64,000 nt of DNA from Acetobacter musti (GCF_011516835.1 NZ_WOTB01000006.1:1-64000); one strand, 5' to 3'; counted from the stretch's first letter, positions 43,952 to 53,444 are shown. Notes: generated by a model not told the origin, from the letters alone. Numbers and translations: made by a program.

Positions 43952-45505
43952 TCAGACCGGCCCGCGCACAATCAGCGACTTCCCGGTCATCGCCTCAGGC
44001 TGCCGCAGCTTCATCAGCTCCAGCAGGGTCGGCGCCAGATCCGCCAGCCGGCCATGCCGCAGCGTCACATCTCCGGCCCCGGCCAGCACACACGGCACTT
44101 CATTCAGCGTATGCGCCGTATGTGGCTCGCCCGTCTCCTCGTCCCGCATCGTCTCGCAGTTTCCATGATCCGCCGTCACCAGCAGCGCTCCGCCCTGACG
44201 CCCGATCGCCTCCGTAATCCGCCCCAGCCCGGTATCCACCGTCTCCACAGCCTTAATCGCCGCCGACAGCACGCCCGTATGCCCCACCATGTCCGGATTG
44301 GCGAAGTTCAGCACAATCAGATCATATGCCCCGCTGTCGATCGCCTCCACCGCCTTATCCGTCAGCTCCGGCGCCGACATCTCCGGCTGAAGATCATACG
44401 TCGCGACCTTAGGGGAGGGGACCAGAATACGATCCTCGCCCGCCAGCGGCGTCTCCCGCCCGCCATTCAGAAAATACGTAACGTGCGGATACTTCTCCGT
44501 CTCCGCCATCCGCAGCTGCCTCTTCCCGGCCGCCGCGACCACGTCACCCAGCAATTCCACCAGGTTCTGCGGCGGAAACAGCACCGTCGTCAGCTTCGCC
44601 AGATCGTCGCTGTAGCGCGTCATCCCCACAGCCGCCGCGAAATGACGCACCACCTTCCGCTCAAATCCCGAAAATGCAGGATCGAGCAACGCCATCAGCA
44701 ATTCGCGAATACGATCCGCCCGGAAGTTGAACGACAGAATTCCGTCGCCATCCTTCGCCCCGGCAAAATCGCCAATCACCATCGGCTCGATAAATTCATC
44801 CGTCGTCTTCGCCGCATAAGCCCGCTCAATCACTTCAGCCGCCGAAGCCGCCCGCGCTCCCGTCCCACTCGTGATCGCGTCATAAACCCGCGACACCCGC
44901 TCCCAGCGATTGTCCCGGTCCATCGCATAATACCGCCCCGAAACCGTCGCGACCGTCACCCCGTCCGGCAACGCCTCCGCCAGCTGCCCCAGATACTCAC
45001 GCGCCGACTGAGGAGGCGTATCGCGCCCGTCCGTAAAGACGTGAAACGCAACCGGCACACCCGCATCCGTCACGATCTTCGCCAGCGCCACCGCATGATC
45101 CTGATGCGCATGCACCCCGCCAGGCGACACCAGCCCCATCAGATGACACGTCCCGCCCGATGCCTTCAGCGTTTCGACAAACGCCGTCAGAACCGGACTT
45201 GCCGCCAGACTTCCATTCCGGATCGCCCGCCCGATCCGCGGCAGCTCCTGCATCACAACCCGACCCGCGCCGATATTCAGATGACCGACCTCCGAATTGC
45301 CCATCTGGGCTTCCGGCAATCCGACATCCTCGCCGCTCGTGTCCAGAAACGTGTGCGGACATTCCGCCCAGAGCCGGTCGAATGTCGGTTTCCGCGCAAG
45401 ACGAACCGCATTATCGGCATCATTCTCGCGCCACCCAAACCCGTCCAGAATAACCAGCATGACAGGGCGGGGAGCAGACGAACGCGACTTTCCGGCATCA
45501 GACAT
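43952..45505 (-). CDS. gpmI: 2,3-Bisphosphoglycerate-independent phosphoglycerate mutase
   Basis: A 517-residue glycolytic enzyme interconverting 3- and 2-phosphoglycerate using two metal ions. Motifs are VMLVILDGFGWRE near the N-terminus, the phosphorylated Ser in MGNSEVGHLNIGAGRV, HVFTDGRDTPP, and the C-terminal metal site VTADHGNCETM. The length is normal. It starts the run gpmI-envC-ctpA-deacetylase-rppH on the minus strand. Confidence 0.96.
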   Translation of the reverse strand: MSDAGKSRSSAPRPVMLVILDGFGWRENDADNAVRLARKPTFDRLWAECPHTFLDTSGEDVGLPEAQMGNSEVGHLNIGAGRVVMQELPRIGRAIRNGSLAASPVLTAFVETLKASGGTCHLMGLVSPGGVHAHQDHAVALAKIVTDAGVPVAFHVFTDGRDTPPQSAREYLGQLAEALPDGVTVATVSGRYYAMDRDNRWERVSRVYDAITSGTGARAASAAEVIERAYAAKTTDEFIEPMVIGDFAGAKDGDGILSFNFRADRIRELLMALLDPAFSGFERKVVRHFAAAVGMTRYSDDLAKLTTVLFPPQNLVELLGDVVAAAGKRQLRMAETEKYPHVTYFLNGGRETPLAGEDRILVPSPKVATYDLQPEMSAPELTDKAVEAIDSGAYDLIVLNFANPDMVGHTGVLSAAIKAVETVDTGLGRITEAIGRQGGALLVTADHGNCETMRDEETGEPHTAHTLNEVPCVLAGAGDVTLRHGRLADLAPTLLELMKLRQPEAMTGKSLIVRGPV

Positions 45506-45917
45506 GAAAGGGGCCTTCTTTTCGAATTGTTGTTGCCCGCATCATGGCACCGACAGCGTGAAATTGCACTCCCGCCATGCCGTTCCGGACACACATCCAC
45601 GAGACTGCATCGCCACCCGACAGCGCACAGATCCAGAACCCTGTGCGGACCACAAATCTTCGATACGTCTGTCCAGTAAAATCAGCCACGGATCACATAA
45701 ACGATCCCACTCAGCACATGCGTGAAACGCCGTATGCCGGAGGAAAATACGGGCAATCCACCGCATCTGGCTTTCGGACAGCAAAACAGTTCATTCACAG
45801 GTTCTTTCGTCCCGATTGCCTGTGAATCACCGATCAACGCTCAGAACAACAAACTCACAGGTTCTGAACTCTGGACAGCCCGGAGGCAAACCAGCCACGA
45901 ACACTTAGTCAGACTTA
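45506..45917. other. Non-coding region upstream of gpmI
   Basis: About 400 bases with no supported gene. It contains a 9-bp inverted repeat (ATTCACAGG at 45793-45801 and CCTGTGAAT at 45819-45827) and, about 60 bases on, another TCACAGGTTCT copy. It borders repeat copy B. Confidence 0.5.
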
Positions 45918-46181
45918 GAGACTGTTTCAAAAGCTTCAAAGGAACAAATCTTTCATAACAGATTGATGATGTTATGTTTTTTTGCGTCCCGCTCGTCTGT
46001 TCGCTTCAGCCGGACGCAAAAGCATCCCACGACAAGCCTTTGATAAAACACAATAAAAGTTTCTAAGTTGCGCCATTTTTCAAAAAAAGCGGTATCTCCT
46101 GAGGCTTTTTGAAAAAAGCTTCACCAGAAACTTCTTTATAATTTGAAGCAGTTTTTGCAGGCATGCTTTTGAAACAGTCTC
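45918..46181 (+). repeat. Dispersed MITE-like repeat, copy B
   Basis: A 264-bp element with perfect 17-bp terminal inverted repeats (GAGACTGTTTCAAAAGC and its reverse complement) and a 3-bp direct duplication TTA at both sides (45915-45917, 46182-46184). It has no open frame for a transposase, so it would need an enzyme from elsewhere. It lies between gpmI and a small-protein gene. Confidence 0.85.
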
Positions 46182-46275
46182 TTATGCCGGCCTCCCGGTT
46201 CATCCGGTCCATGCTCATCCAATCAGACCGAATCACAACCGTTATGGCAGCACGTCACAGCAGACGGACGACCTT

Positions 46276-46470
46276 TCAGGAACCAGACGAGTCCTGCTTA
46301 TCGTCCTTCGTGTCCACATCCTCCGGCCCGGTCGATTTCCCCGATGACGGCGGATCGCTGGCCGGAAACGTCCCGTCTCCCGCCTCATCCAGCCGCTCCT
46401 GACATTCCGGACCGCAGCTTTCGCCAGCAACTTCCGTCTTCCCGGGAATGATTTTCGTTTTGTCACTCAT
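46276..46470 (-). CDS. Small acidic protein of unknown function (64 aa)
   Basis: A 64-residue acidic, hydrophilic protein. It has two cysteines (ESCGPECQ) and the segment DGTFPASDPPS, found in many small proteobacterial proteins whose role is unknown. The ATG at 46470 is preceded by AGGAGGACATT, a very strong ribosome binding site, which supports this start over a longer frame. A 9-bp inverted repeat lies just upstream. Confidence 0.7.
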   Translation of the reverse strand: MSDKTKIIPGKTEVAGESCGPECQERLDEAGDGTFPASDPPSSGKSTGPEDVDTKDDKQDSSGS

Positions 46471-46483
46471 AATGTCCTCCTGT

Positions 46484-46512
46484 GCGTTTTTCGCCGGACG
46501 CAGGAAAAACGC
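46484..46512 (-). promoter_or_regulatory. Hairpin in the leader of the small acidic protein
   Basis: GCGTTTTTC and GAAAAACGC form a 9-bp inverted repeat with an 11-base loop. In the minus-strand mRNA the hairpin would end directly before the ribosome binding site, so it could affect translation or be a terminator-like element. Confidence 0.4.
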
Positions 46513-46716
46513 CTGCAAGCGCAACGGGTTTGAAGAAATCCGGAATGTGAATAAAAATTATACGATTGTTAATCGCGGCCTGTTCCGGACGACCTTCTCC
46601 TGTCATGGCCGTTATCCATTTGACGCATCCCGGACCTCCCGGATTATAAGAGATCAATCCGGCACGTCTCTGTCGACGGGGCAGGGCAGCAGTCAGTACG
46701 GCAAAGGGGCCACGCC

Positions 46717-47175
46717 ATGTCCGACGAACCAAAACCCGTCTCATCACAGCCGGTCTCACTCTGCGGCACCCTGACCGAAGAGCAACTCCGCATTCTCAGA
46801 CAGCACGGCACCGAACGACCCGGCTCCAGCGATCTGAACTACGAAAAACGTGCCGGCATCTATCGCTGCGCCGCCTGCGGCACGCCGCTCTTTTCATCCG
46901 AAACCAAATATGAAAGCGGCAGCGGCTGGCCCTCCTTCTTCGACCCGATCCCCGGAGCCGTCGAAACGCAAACCGACACCAGCCTTGGCATGACCCGCAT
47001 CGAAGTGCACTGCGCGAAATGCAAAGGCCATCTCGGACACGTCTTCCCCGACGGACCGCCCCCGACCGGCCGGCGCTACTGCATGAACGGCATCGTCCTG
47101 GATTTCCGCCCGACTGACGAGAATACGACCGATCAGAACCTTGCCGGCCAGCATCCGGGTAACAAGCCCGGCTGA
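46717..47175 (+). CDS. msrB: Peptide-methionine (R)-S-oxide reductase
   Basis: A 152-residue MsrB that reduces the R form of methionine sulfoxide in proteins. Two CxxC pairs that bind zinc are seen ([11 protein letters not shown] and [11 protein letters not shown]), with the [12 protein letters not shown] signature and the catalytic Cys in [13 protein letters not shown]. The N- and C-terminal tails are longer than the minimal family. No signal peptide is present. Confidence 0.95.
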   Translation: MSDEPKPVSSQPVSLCGTLTEEQLRILRQHGTERPGSSDLNYEKRAGIYRCAACGTPLFSSETKYESGSGWPSFFDPIPGAVETQTDTSLGMTRIEVHCAKCKGHLGHVFPDGPPPTGRRYCMNGIVLDFRPTDENTTDQNLAGQHPGNKPG

Positions 47176-47315
47176 CCGGACCTCACAGTCAAATAACCCC
47201 GAAAGCAGGGCCGCGAAAAAGACACTCCAAAAAACCGGAAAACATCCCGGCTTCAGCAACACGGTCGCACAGACACACCCGGAAACAGACACATTTTACA
47301 CAGGCAAAGGCTTCT

Positions 47316-47981
47316 ATGACCGAAACAGCAGTATCCGAAAAAGCAGCGTCCTCCGGCAACGTCGTCGTCGTCACCCATCCACTCGTCCGCCACAAACTGA
47401 CGAGACTGCGTGACGCCAGCACCTCCACCGCCGGCTTCCGCCGTCTGGCACGGGAACTGAGCCTGCTTCTGTGCTACGAAGCCACACGAGACCTGAAGCT
47501 CGAACCCATCGAGATCAACACCCCCATCGAGCCGATGACCGGCGAGACACTCTCAGGCAAAAAACTCTGTTTCGTCTCAATCCTCCGCGCCGGTAACGGC
47601 ATCCTGGACGGCATGCTCGATCTCGTGCCCTCCGCCCGCGTCGGCCATATCGGCCTCTTCCGCGACCCGGAAACCCTGCGCCCCGTCGAATATTACATGA
47701 AACTGCCCGACGATATCGGAAACCGCGACTGCATCGTCGTCGATCCGATGCTCGCAACAGGCTACAGCGCCTCCGCCGCCATCGACAGACTGAAAAACGC
47801 CGGCGCCGGAAACATCATCTTCGTCTGTCTCCTCGCCGCCCCGGAAGGTATCGCCAGCCTGACAAAAGCCCACCCGGACGTAAAAATCATCACCTGCGCC
47901 GTCGATCGCGAACTCGACGACCACGGCTACATCCGCCCCGGCCTGGGTGATGCCGGTGACCGTCTGTTCGGAACAAAATAA
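47316..47981 (+). CDS. upp: Uracil phosphoribosyltransferase
   Basis: A 221-residue enzyme making UMP from uracil and PRPP. The PRPP loop is [19 protein letters not shown], and the C-terminal uracil site is [18 protein letters not shown]. The N-terminal [22 protein letters not shown] is typical of the family. It follows msrB on the same strand but with a 140-base gap and is convergent with flaF. Confidence 0.96.
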   Translation: MTETAVSEKAASSGNVVVVTHPLVRHKLTRLRDASTSTAGFRRLARELSLLLCYEATRDLKLEPIEINTPIEPMTGETLSGKKLCFVSILRAGNGILDGMLDLVPSARVGHIGLFRDPETLRPVEYYMKLPDDIGNRDCIVVDPMLATGYSASAAIDRLKNAGAGNIIFVCLLAAPEGIASLTKAHPDVKIITCAVDRELDDHGYIRPGLGDAGDRLFGTK

Positions 47982-48183
47982 AACCCAATTCAGCGAACGA
48001 TTCAGGAAAATACAGAGCAGGACAGGGGAAAGACACTATTCTTGATAGTTCCACTCCGCTCCGGCATCTGAATTTCCGGCCTGAACCGAGCAGTAACAAC
48101 AATACAGCACCGGAACATTAAGAACAGGCAGCCAGCGGCTCTTCTGTTACGTAAACAACAAACGAATACTGGCCACAGTGTCC

Positions 48184-48582
48184 TTAGGCTGTTGCAAGCC
48201 TGAATGCCTGAGCAGGATTTTCGGACGATGAACTCTCCACAGCCCTCTCACGAAGTCCTTCAAGCATATCACGGTTAATATCGATCAGTGGCTTCAGGCT
48301 GATATTGTGCAGCATTGCACGGACACAGTAACGCGTTGCCCACATAGACAATTTGAAAAGGTCACCACGCAGAATTTCCGGCATGCCGTTATTCTCAACT
48401 CCGACTTCCCGCAGAACCGCCGACCATAGCTTCTGATTCATCGAAAGAGCATGCAGCCTTTCATTCTGTGTTTTAGCGGATTCCAGCATTGTAATGGACT
48501 GACTGAACGCCATAGCCTCAACCTGACGTGGCGTCATGCTGGTGACCAGGCTCCTGTTGTAGCGCTGAAGACCATAATTCAT
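48184..48582 (-). CDS. flaF: Flagellin biosynthesis regulator FlaF
   Basis: A 132-residue helical protein of the FlaF family, which promotes flagellin synthesis or secretion in alphaproteobacteria, opposing FlbT. The core LHALSMNQKLWSAVLREVGVENNGMPEILRGDLFKLSMW followed by LKPLIDINRDMLEGL follows the family pattern. It overlaps the upstream glycosyltransferase-like gene by 4 bases (ATGA), so the two are translationally coupled. Confidence 0.85.
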   Translation of the reverse strand: MNYGLQRYNRSLVTSMTPRQVEAMAFSQSITMLESAKTQNERLHALSMNQKLWSAVLREVGVENNGMPEILRGDLFKLSMWATRYCVRAMLHNISLKPLIDINRDMLEGLRERAVESSSSENPAQAFRLATA

Positions 48583-50300
48583 ACAAGCACCTCATCTTTG
48601 CTATATGTGTGATCTGATGGTTGCAAACGCGCAGTCCCCAGAAAATGCGGCAGTTCGCGAGCGGCCAGAGAAATCGCGTGTTGCAGACTCCCCGGCTCCG
48701 AACGAAAAATCCGCATCGTCGGATACCAGGGTGTGTCGTCGCGATCTTCCAGCCACCGCCAGCAGCAGTCGCTCCGTGTCAGCATCCACACCGGCTTTCC
48801 CAAAGCGCCAGCCAGATGCGCTACGGACGTATCAACGGAAATAATCAGATCGAGCGACTGAATGATCGCCGCAGTGTCCGCCATATCGCGAACATCATCC
48901 ATAGGATCGATAAGTGTCGCCAGGCCTGCTTCCCGGATTTCGTCGCGCGGCTCTCCGAGCTGCAGATTTACAAACTCCGCCTCCTTTTGCTCAAGGATCG
49001 GGAGAAAATCCTTCAGACTGGATGACCGCGCGCGATAAAAAAGACCATACTGAGCACGTTTGGCGCCACTCCAGACAACACCGATCCTTTTTTTGTTGCC
49101 CGGATCAGGCAACGAGGAAAAACGAGTCAAATCTTCCGGATACGGATGAAGGTAGGGAACCTCAGCGGGAATGGTCGTGCCGATAAAGCGCATCAGAGCA
49201 AACGGCAGACTTAGCAGCGGACAACTCAGATCATGCTCCGGTCGCTCGTCGATATCGCATACTTCAACCCAGACAGCCATATTGGCGAACAGCCGTTGCA
49301 ATGGCGCTTCAACCGCAACAATAAGACGCGTGCCGGTGTCTTTGAAAAACCGGATATAGCGAATGAACTGTATGCAATCGCCAAGCCCCTGATCGCCAAT
49401 CAGAAGAAGGGTTTTCCCGTGCACATCCTCTTCTCCACGCCAGGGACGACTCTCCCGACGCCGCAGCAATGCCGGACGCAACTCGTGCTGACGCCAACCT
49501 TTTTCAAATGCGCCACTTTTCAGCAGAGCAGCTGCCAGACCAAAACGGAGATCTTCATTCTCCGGTTCAATGGCGAGCCCGGCCTCACAATAGGGGATAG
49601 CCTCCTCCGAACGGTTCAGAGCCACCAGCGCACAGGCAATATTGTTGAGAAAAGCTGATGATTTCGGCAGGTCGGATTCCTGGTAAGCTTCAGAAATTCT
49701 GAGCGCAAAATCAAACTCACCGATGTTACCAAGCGCTGCAACAATAATAGGCGTATAACCAATCGTATCCGGATGGCGGGTCATGAGATCAATGAAAAGG
49801 GCGCTCCCTTCGGACGCACGCCCGGAACTGATCAGTTCCGCAGCCAGCGTGGAACACAGGACACTGTCATCCGGTCGTTTTTTCAGACACCAGGTCAGAC
49901 ACGCCACTGCGACATCGTGTTGCGACACCTCAGAAAGCAGCGATACGCCTTCAATGATAAGAGAACTGTTATCAGTATGATTTGCAACAAAGTTCAGAAT
50001 TTTAGGAACGGTCTGCTCAAACTCTCCGAGTTTCATTTTGCAGCGCAGAAACTGAATCTGCCACTCGGGGTTATCAGGCTGCAATCGTATAGCATCCTGA
50101 AAAGCATCGGCAGCTTCATTATGCTGCCCTGTCTGCCAAAGAAGCCTGCCTAATAACGCATATCCTTCAACCCACGAAGGCTTGCTCCGGATGCCCGAGC
50201 GAACTTGCGGAATCGCGCTTAAATAATCATTCTTTTCAAGAAGAGATGTAAGATCGTTTATATATTTTTGTTCAGTAGTCTGCGACAGAAATGCATTCAT
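48579..50300 (-). CDS. TPR protein with GT9-like glycosyltransferase domain
   Basis: A 573-residue protein with TPR repeats in about the first 260 residues (ALLGRLLWQTGQHNEAADAFQDAIRLQPDNPEW) and a C-terminal domain like heptosyltransferase/O-GlcNAc-type GT-B enzymes (GKTLLLIGDQGLGDCIQFIRYIRF, then SVDTSVAHLAGALGKPVW with the donor-binding site). Proteins of this layout often sit next to flagellin genes and are thought to glycosylate flagellin, which is my inference here. It is placed between flagellin and flaF. The sugar is unknown. Confidence 0.8.
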   Translation of the reverse strand: MNAFLSQTTEQKYINDLTSLLEKNDYLSAIPQVRSGIRSKPSWVEGYALLGRLLWQTGQHNEAADAFQDAIRLQPDNPEWQIQFLRCKMKLGEFEQTVPKILNFVANHTDNSSLIIEGVSLLSEVSQHDVAVACLTWCLKKRPDDSVLCSTLAAELISSGRASEGSALFIDLMTRHPDTIGYTPIIVAALGNIGEFDFALRISEAYQESDLPKSSAFLNNIACALVALNRSEEAIPYCEAGLAIEPENEDLRFGLAAALLKSGAFEKGWRQHELRPALLRRRESRPWRGEEDVHGKTLLLIGDQGLGDCIQFIRYIRFFKDTGTRLIVAVEAPLQRLFANMAVWVEVCDIDERPEHDLSCPLLSLPFALMRFIGTTIPAEVPYLHPYPEDLTRFSSLPDPGNKKRIGVVWSGAKRAQYGLFYRARSSSLKDFLPILEQKEAEFVNLQLGEPRDEIREAGLATLIDPMDDVRDMADTAAIIQSLDLIISVDTSVAHLAGALGKPVWMLTRSDCCWRWLEDRDDTPWYPTMRIFRSEPGSLQHAISLAARELPHFLGTARLQPSDHTYSKDEVLV

Positions 50301-50323
50301 ATCTAAATAAATTCCGTAAAAGT

Positions 50324-50350
50324 CCTGAGGGGAGCAAAGCCCCCCTCAGG
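50324..50350 (-). terminator. Terminator/attenuator after flagellin
   Basis: On the minus strand a perfect 9-bp stem (CCTGAGGGG / CCCCTCAGG) with a 9-base loop begins 7 bases after the flagellin stop and is followed by ACTTTTAC. This looks like a Rho-independent terminator that would let flagellin be made in excess over the downstream glycosyltransferase and flaF. Confidence 0.7.
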
Positions 50351-50357
50351 TTTCGTA

Positions 50358-51281
50358 TTAGCGGAACAGCGTGAGGATGTTCTGCGAAGACGATTTGGCA
50401 ACGGAGAGAGAAGAAATCGCGAGAGACTGCTTTGTCTGAAGCGATGTCAGCTTCGCGCTTTCTGCCGCCATGTCCGCGTCCGTCAGAGCACCGACGCCCG
50501 ATGTAAGAGAATCCGACAGATTAGCCGAGTAGGTCGACATGCCGGAGATGGTATTGGTCGCCGCACCAAACTTGGACGCATAGTTCGTCATTGTGGTGAT
50601 GGCGCTCTGCACCGTCTGAATCATCGCCTGCAGATCCGACGAGGAAGGCGTTGTTGCTCCAGTTTTGAAAACAGTGCTCAGTGACGAATACATCGACGTT
50701 GCCGCCGTGACGCTGCCACCGGATGTCAGGCCGCTGGTCAGATTCAGCGCGTCCGTAATGGCGCCCGTAGTCGTAACGGAAGATACCGTCTGGGTTGAAC
50801 CCTGAAGTCCCGTGACGTACTGAAGGGTGTTGGTGACGCTCTTGCCTGTGGCAGTCGAAACATCGCCGCTGCCGTCAAGAAGATTAACACCATTCATTGT
50901 CGCGTTGCGCGCAAATGTGTTGATCTGATCGAGATAACCTTCGACTTCCTGTCCGACCGTAGCGGTATCGATACCCGTCTGACCCACGGAAGTAACAGCC
51001 GCCTGAATCAGCTGCAATGTGCTGATGATGCTGGATGTTGCCGAAGTCGTCGTGCTGACCACCTGAGCAGCGAAAGACAGACCATCAGAAACAGCGGAAA
51101 GACCGGAAATATTACCGTTCATCGACTGTGCGATGGCATAAGAAGCGGGGTTGTCAGCAGCAGTAGAAACTTTCTGACCGGTCGAAACGGTGTTTTCTGT
51201 CGAGTCCAGTTCGTTCGTCGTTGCGTTCAGGCTCTCGAGCGCAACCATGGCCGAATTGTTCGTGTTAATCGAAAGTGACAT
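50358..51281 (-). CDS. Flagellin
   Basis: A 307-residue flagellin, the filament subunit. The conserved D0/D1 ends are clear: MSLSINTNNSAMVALESLNATTNELDSTENTVSTGQKVSTAADNPASYAIAQSM at the N-terminus and an SLQTKQSLAISSLSVAKSSSQNILTLFR-type C-terminus. The central variable part is short and Ser/Thr-rich, which suits O-glycosylation. GGAGAA precedes the ATG. No cysteine is present, as usual for flagellins. It follows flbT. Confidence 0.95.
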   Translation of the reverse strand: MSLSINTNNSAMVALESLNATTNELDSTENTVSTGQKVSTAADNPASYAIAQSMNGNISGLSAVSDGLSFAAQVVSTTTSATSSIISTLQLIQAAVTSVGQTGIDTATVGQEVEGYLDQINTFARNATMNGVNLLDGSGDVSTATGKSVTNTLQYVTGLQGSTQTVSSVTTTGAITDALNLTSGLTSGGSVTAATSMYSSLSTVFKTGATTPSSSDLQAMIQTVQSAITTMTNYASKFGAATNTISGMSTYSANLSDSLTSGVGALTDADMAAESAKLTSLQTKQSLAISSLSVAKSSSQNILTLFR

Positions 51282-51299
51282 CAGATTTTCTCCATGCGT

Positions 51300-51320
51300 T
51301 CACTGCATTTTTCGCAGTGA
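51300..51320 (-). promoter_or_regulatory. Hairpin in the flagellin mRNA leader
   Basis: TCACTGC and GCAGTGA form a perfect 7-bp stem with a 7-base A/T-rich loop, 19 bases ahead of the flagellin start and between flbT and flagellin. FlbT of Caulobacter acts on the flagellin mRNA leader, so this could be its target; that is inference. Confidence 0.45.
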
Positions 51321-51352
51321 TCTCATAAAGCGCCACAGGCACTAATATTGAG

Positions 51353-51787
51353 TTAAGATCCCCGAACCTCTTCCGGTAATTCCGACGATGGCGCGATACC
51401 CTGCAAAACCGCATCCTCATGCCGGATGATCCGGCGCGCCATTTTCAGCGCCCGATAAAAATTCCCTTCGGTCGCGACCTGCAGCGCATCGGACAGCAAA
51501 GTCCGCGCCGAATCAGACGTCGTTTCCTGCATAAAAGTCGTGATATAATAAGCCGCCTCCGCTAGAGCCGCCGCCCTTTCCTCCGGCGTCCCGACATAAG
51601 CCGTCTGCAGCGCATAATAGATCCGCCGCGCCGGCGTATCCGCTTCCTCAGGCCGCATGATCTGCCGCCCGAAAAGAAAATCCGCCCGGTTCGTCAGACG
51701 AATCTGCGCCGATGTCAGAAAATGCACCCCGGCGCCGTTCAGAATCATCCTGTCGCCGGCGTCGAGCCGGATACCAAGCCCCGCCAT
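51353..51787 (-). CDS. flbT: Flagellar biosynthesis repressor FlbT
   Basis: A 144-residue FlbT protein, a post-transcriptional regulator of flagellin in alphaproteobacteria. It has the family N-terminus (MAGLGIRLDAGDRMILNGA) and the FLFGRQIMRPEEADTPARRIYYALQTAYV core, followed by a helical C-terminus. The ATG at 51787 has GGAGGAG upstream, so I prefer it to a longer frame. It precedes the flagellin gene. Confidence 0.88.
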   Translation of the reverse strand: MAGLGIRLDAGDRMILNGAGVHFLTSAQIRLTNRADFLFGRQIMRPEEADTPARRIYYALQTAYVGTPEERAAALAEAAYYITTFMQETTSDSARTLLSDALQVATEGNFYRALKMARRIIRHEDAVLQGIAPSSELPEEVRGS

Positions 51788-51980
51788 TTTGCGTCTCCTC
51801 CATGCGTGTTTCGCAATGGAGACCTTATCCGCTCCGGAGATTGACAAATGGTTACTGACGATGCCCGAAATACAGAACGAAACCGGTTCTTCATCAGGAG
51901 AGTCTGAAACCACTCTTCTCCTCAGACGTCAGACACAGCATCGGAAGACGTCACAGAACCCGGAATCCAGGAGGTCCATA

Positions 51981-52190
51981 ATGTCCGATCACGTCTACAA
52001 ACTTATCGAAATCGTCGGCTCATCCCCCGAAAGCGTCGAGAAAGCCATCGCCAACGCCATCACCCGCGTGGGAAAAGACGAAAAACACGTCCGCTGGTTC
52101 GAAGTCATCAGCACGCGCGGCCATGTCGAGCACGGCAAAATCAGCCACTACCAGGTCACGCTCAAAATCGGCCTGACCCTGGAAGACTAA
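51981..52190 (+). CDS. Dodecin
   Basis: A 69-residue dodecin, a small protein that forms dodecamers storing flavin. The family pattern is visible: VYKLIEIVGSSPESVEKAI at the start, then ARxxxTxxHVRWFEV-like RVGKDEKHVRWFEV and a HYQVTLKIGLTLED end. The conserved Trp that stacks on flavin is in RWFEV. A GGAGG lies ahead of the ATG. The last base pairs overlap the stop of the convergent ilvA-type gene. Confidence 0.93.
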   Translation: MSDHVYKLIEIVGSSPESVEKAIANAITRVGKDEKHVRWFEVISTRGHVEHGKISHYQVTLKIGLTLED

Positions 52191-53383
52191 ACCCGCCGCA
52201 CCACATAGCGCGCCCGGAGCGCCTCAGTGATCTGCTCCGCATGGAGCGGATCACGCGCCTCGATCATCACCTCAAGCTCCGCCGCCTGCACCGATGGCGC
52301 CGCGAACAGCCGCTGATGCGACACCTCAAGAATGTTGCCGCCAGCCTCACCGATAATCCCGGAAATATCCGCCAGCACCCCTGGCCGGTCCGGAATCTCC
52401 ATACACAGCCGCAGCAGCCGCCCGTCCCGCAGCATCGCCCGCAGCAGCGTATTCGCCAGAATCCGCGTGTCGATATTCCCGCCCGTCACCGGCAGCCCCA
52501 CACGCTTCCCGGCAAACAGCTTCGGATTCGCCATCACAGCCGCCAGACCGGCCGCACCCGCGCCCTCGACAACCTGCTTGGCCCCCTCGGACATCACCGT
52601 AATCGCGTTCTCGACCGCCGCTTCCGAAACCACCAGAACCTTCGACGCCAGCTCCCGGATCACCTCATACGGCCGCCGCCCGATCTGCATCACGGCAATC
52701 CCTTCCGCGATCGTCGAACCACCGGGAGGCATGATCTCCTCGCCCGGAAACGCCGACAGCGAAGAAAAACTCTCCACCTGCACACCAATCAGCTCGATAT
52801 CCGGCCGCAATGCCCGCGCCGCCACCGCACAGCCCGCCAGCAGCCCGCCACCGCCAATCGGCACCACCAGCGCATCCAGCGGCCCCGCATCCTCCAGCAT
52901 TTCCAGCGCACAGGTGCCCTGACCGGCCATCACCGCGTCATCATCATACGGATGCACGAACACCCGGCCCTCGCGCTGCTGCAGATCCCGTGCAAACAGC
53001 GACGCCTCGGCAAAATTGTTGCCCTCAAGCACCACCCGCGCGCCCCAGGCCGCCGTCCGCGTCACCTTCGCCGAAGGCGTGAAACGCGGCATCACAATCA
53101 CCGCGTCAATCCCCAGCAGACTGGCATGACGCGCCACACCCTGCGCATGATTTCCGGCCGAAACCGTAATCACCCCGCGCGCCCGCTCCTCAGGCGTCAG
53201 CAGCGACAGCTTGTTCGCCGCCCCGCGCTCCTTGAACGAGCCCACCGCCTGAAGATTCTCAAGCTTGAGCGTAATCTCCGCGCCCGTCGCTTTCGACAAA
53301 CTCTGGGAGGGCAGGGTGGGCGTCCGCAGAACCCGCCCTTCGATCCGCTGCGCCGCAGCCCTGACATCGTCGAAAGTAATCAC
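52187..53383 (-). CDS. ilvA: Threonine ammonia-lyase (dehydratase) with ACT domain
   Basis: A 398-residue PLP enzyme converting threonine to 2-oxobutanoate, the first step of isoleucine synthesis or a catabolic route. The PLP lysine is in GSFKERGAANKL, SAGNHAQGVA and the GGGGLLAG phosphate loop follow, and the C-terminal 70-80 residues are an ACT-type domain (LCMEIPDRPGVLADISGIIGEAGGNI). The single ACT-like domain and 400-residue size resemble the tdcB/ilvA-like short class, so the catabolic or biosynthetic role is not certain. Confidence 0.9.
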   Translation of the reverse strand: MITFDDVRAAAQRIEGRVLRTPTLPSQSLSKATGAEITLKLENLQAVGSFKERGAANKLSLLTPEERARGVITVSAGNHAQGVARHASLLGIDAVIVMPRFTPSAKVTRTAAWGARVVLEGNNFAEASLFARDLQQREGRVFVHPYDDDAVMAGQGTCALEMLEDAGPLDALVVPIGGGGLLAGCAVAARALRPDIELIGVQVESFSSLSAFPGEEIMPPGGSTIAEGIAVMQIGRRPYEVIRELASKVLVVSEAAVENAITVMSEGAKQVVEGAGAAGLAAVMANPKLFAGKRVGLPVTGGNIDTRILANTLLRAMLRDGRLLRLCMEIPDRPGVLADISGIIGEAGGNILEVSHQRLFAAPSVQAAELEVMIEARDPLHAEQITEALRARYVVRRV

Positions 53384-53444
53384 GCGCGCAGTGTCCTCAG
53401 GCCCGGAAAGTCAGGCACAAACTAAAGTCCGGCATAAACAGAAA

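Noticed and set aside
43892-45679. Long plus-strand frame opposite gpmI, and similar frames opposite carB (54606-56360) and the deacetylase/rppH genes (38481-40712)
   Set aside because: Arg/His/Pro-rich translations typical of shadows of GC-rich genes; the opposite-strand genes are clear homologues.
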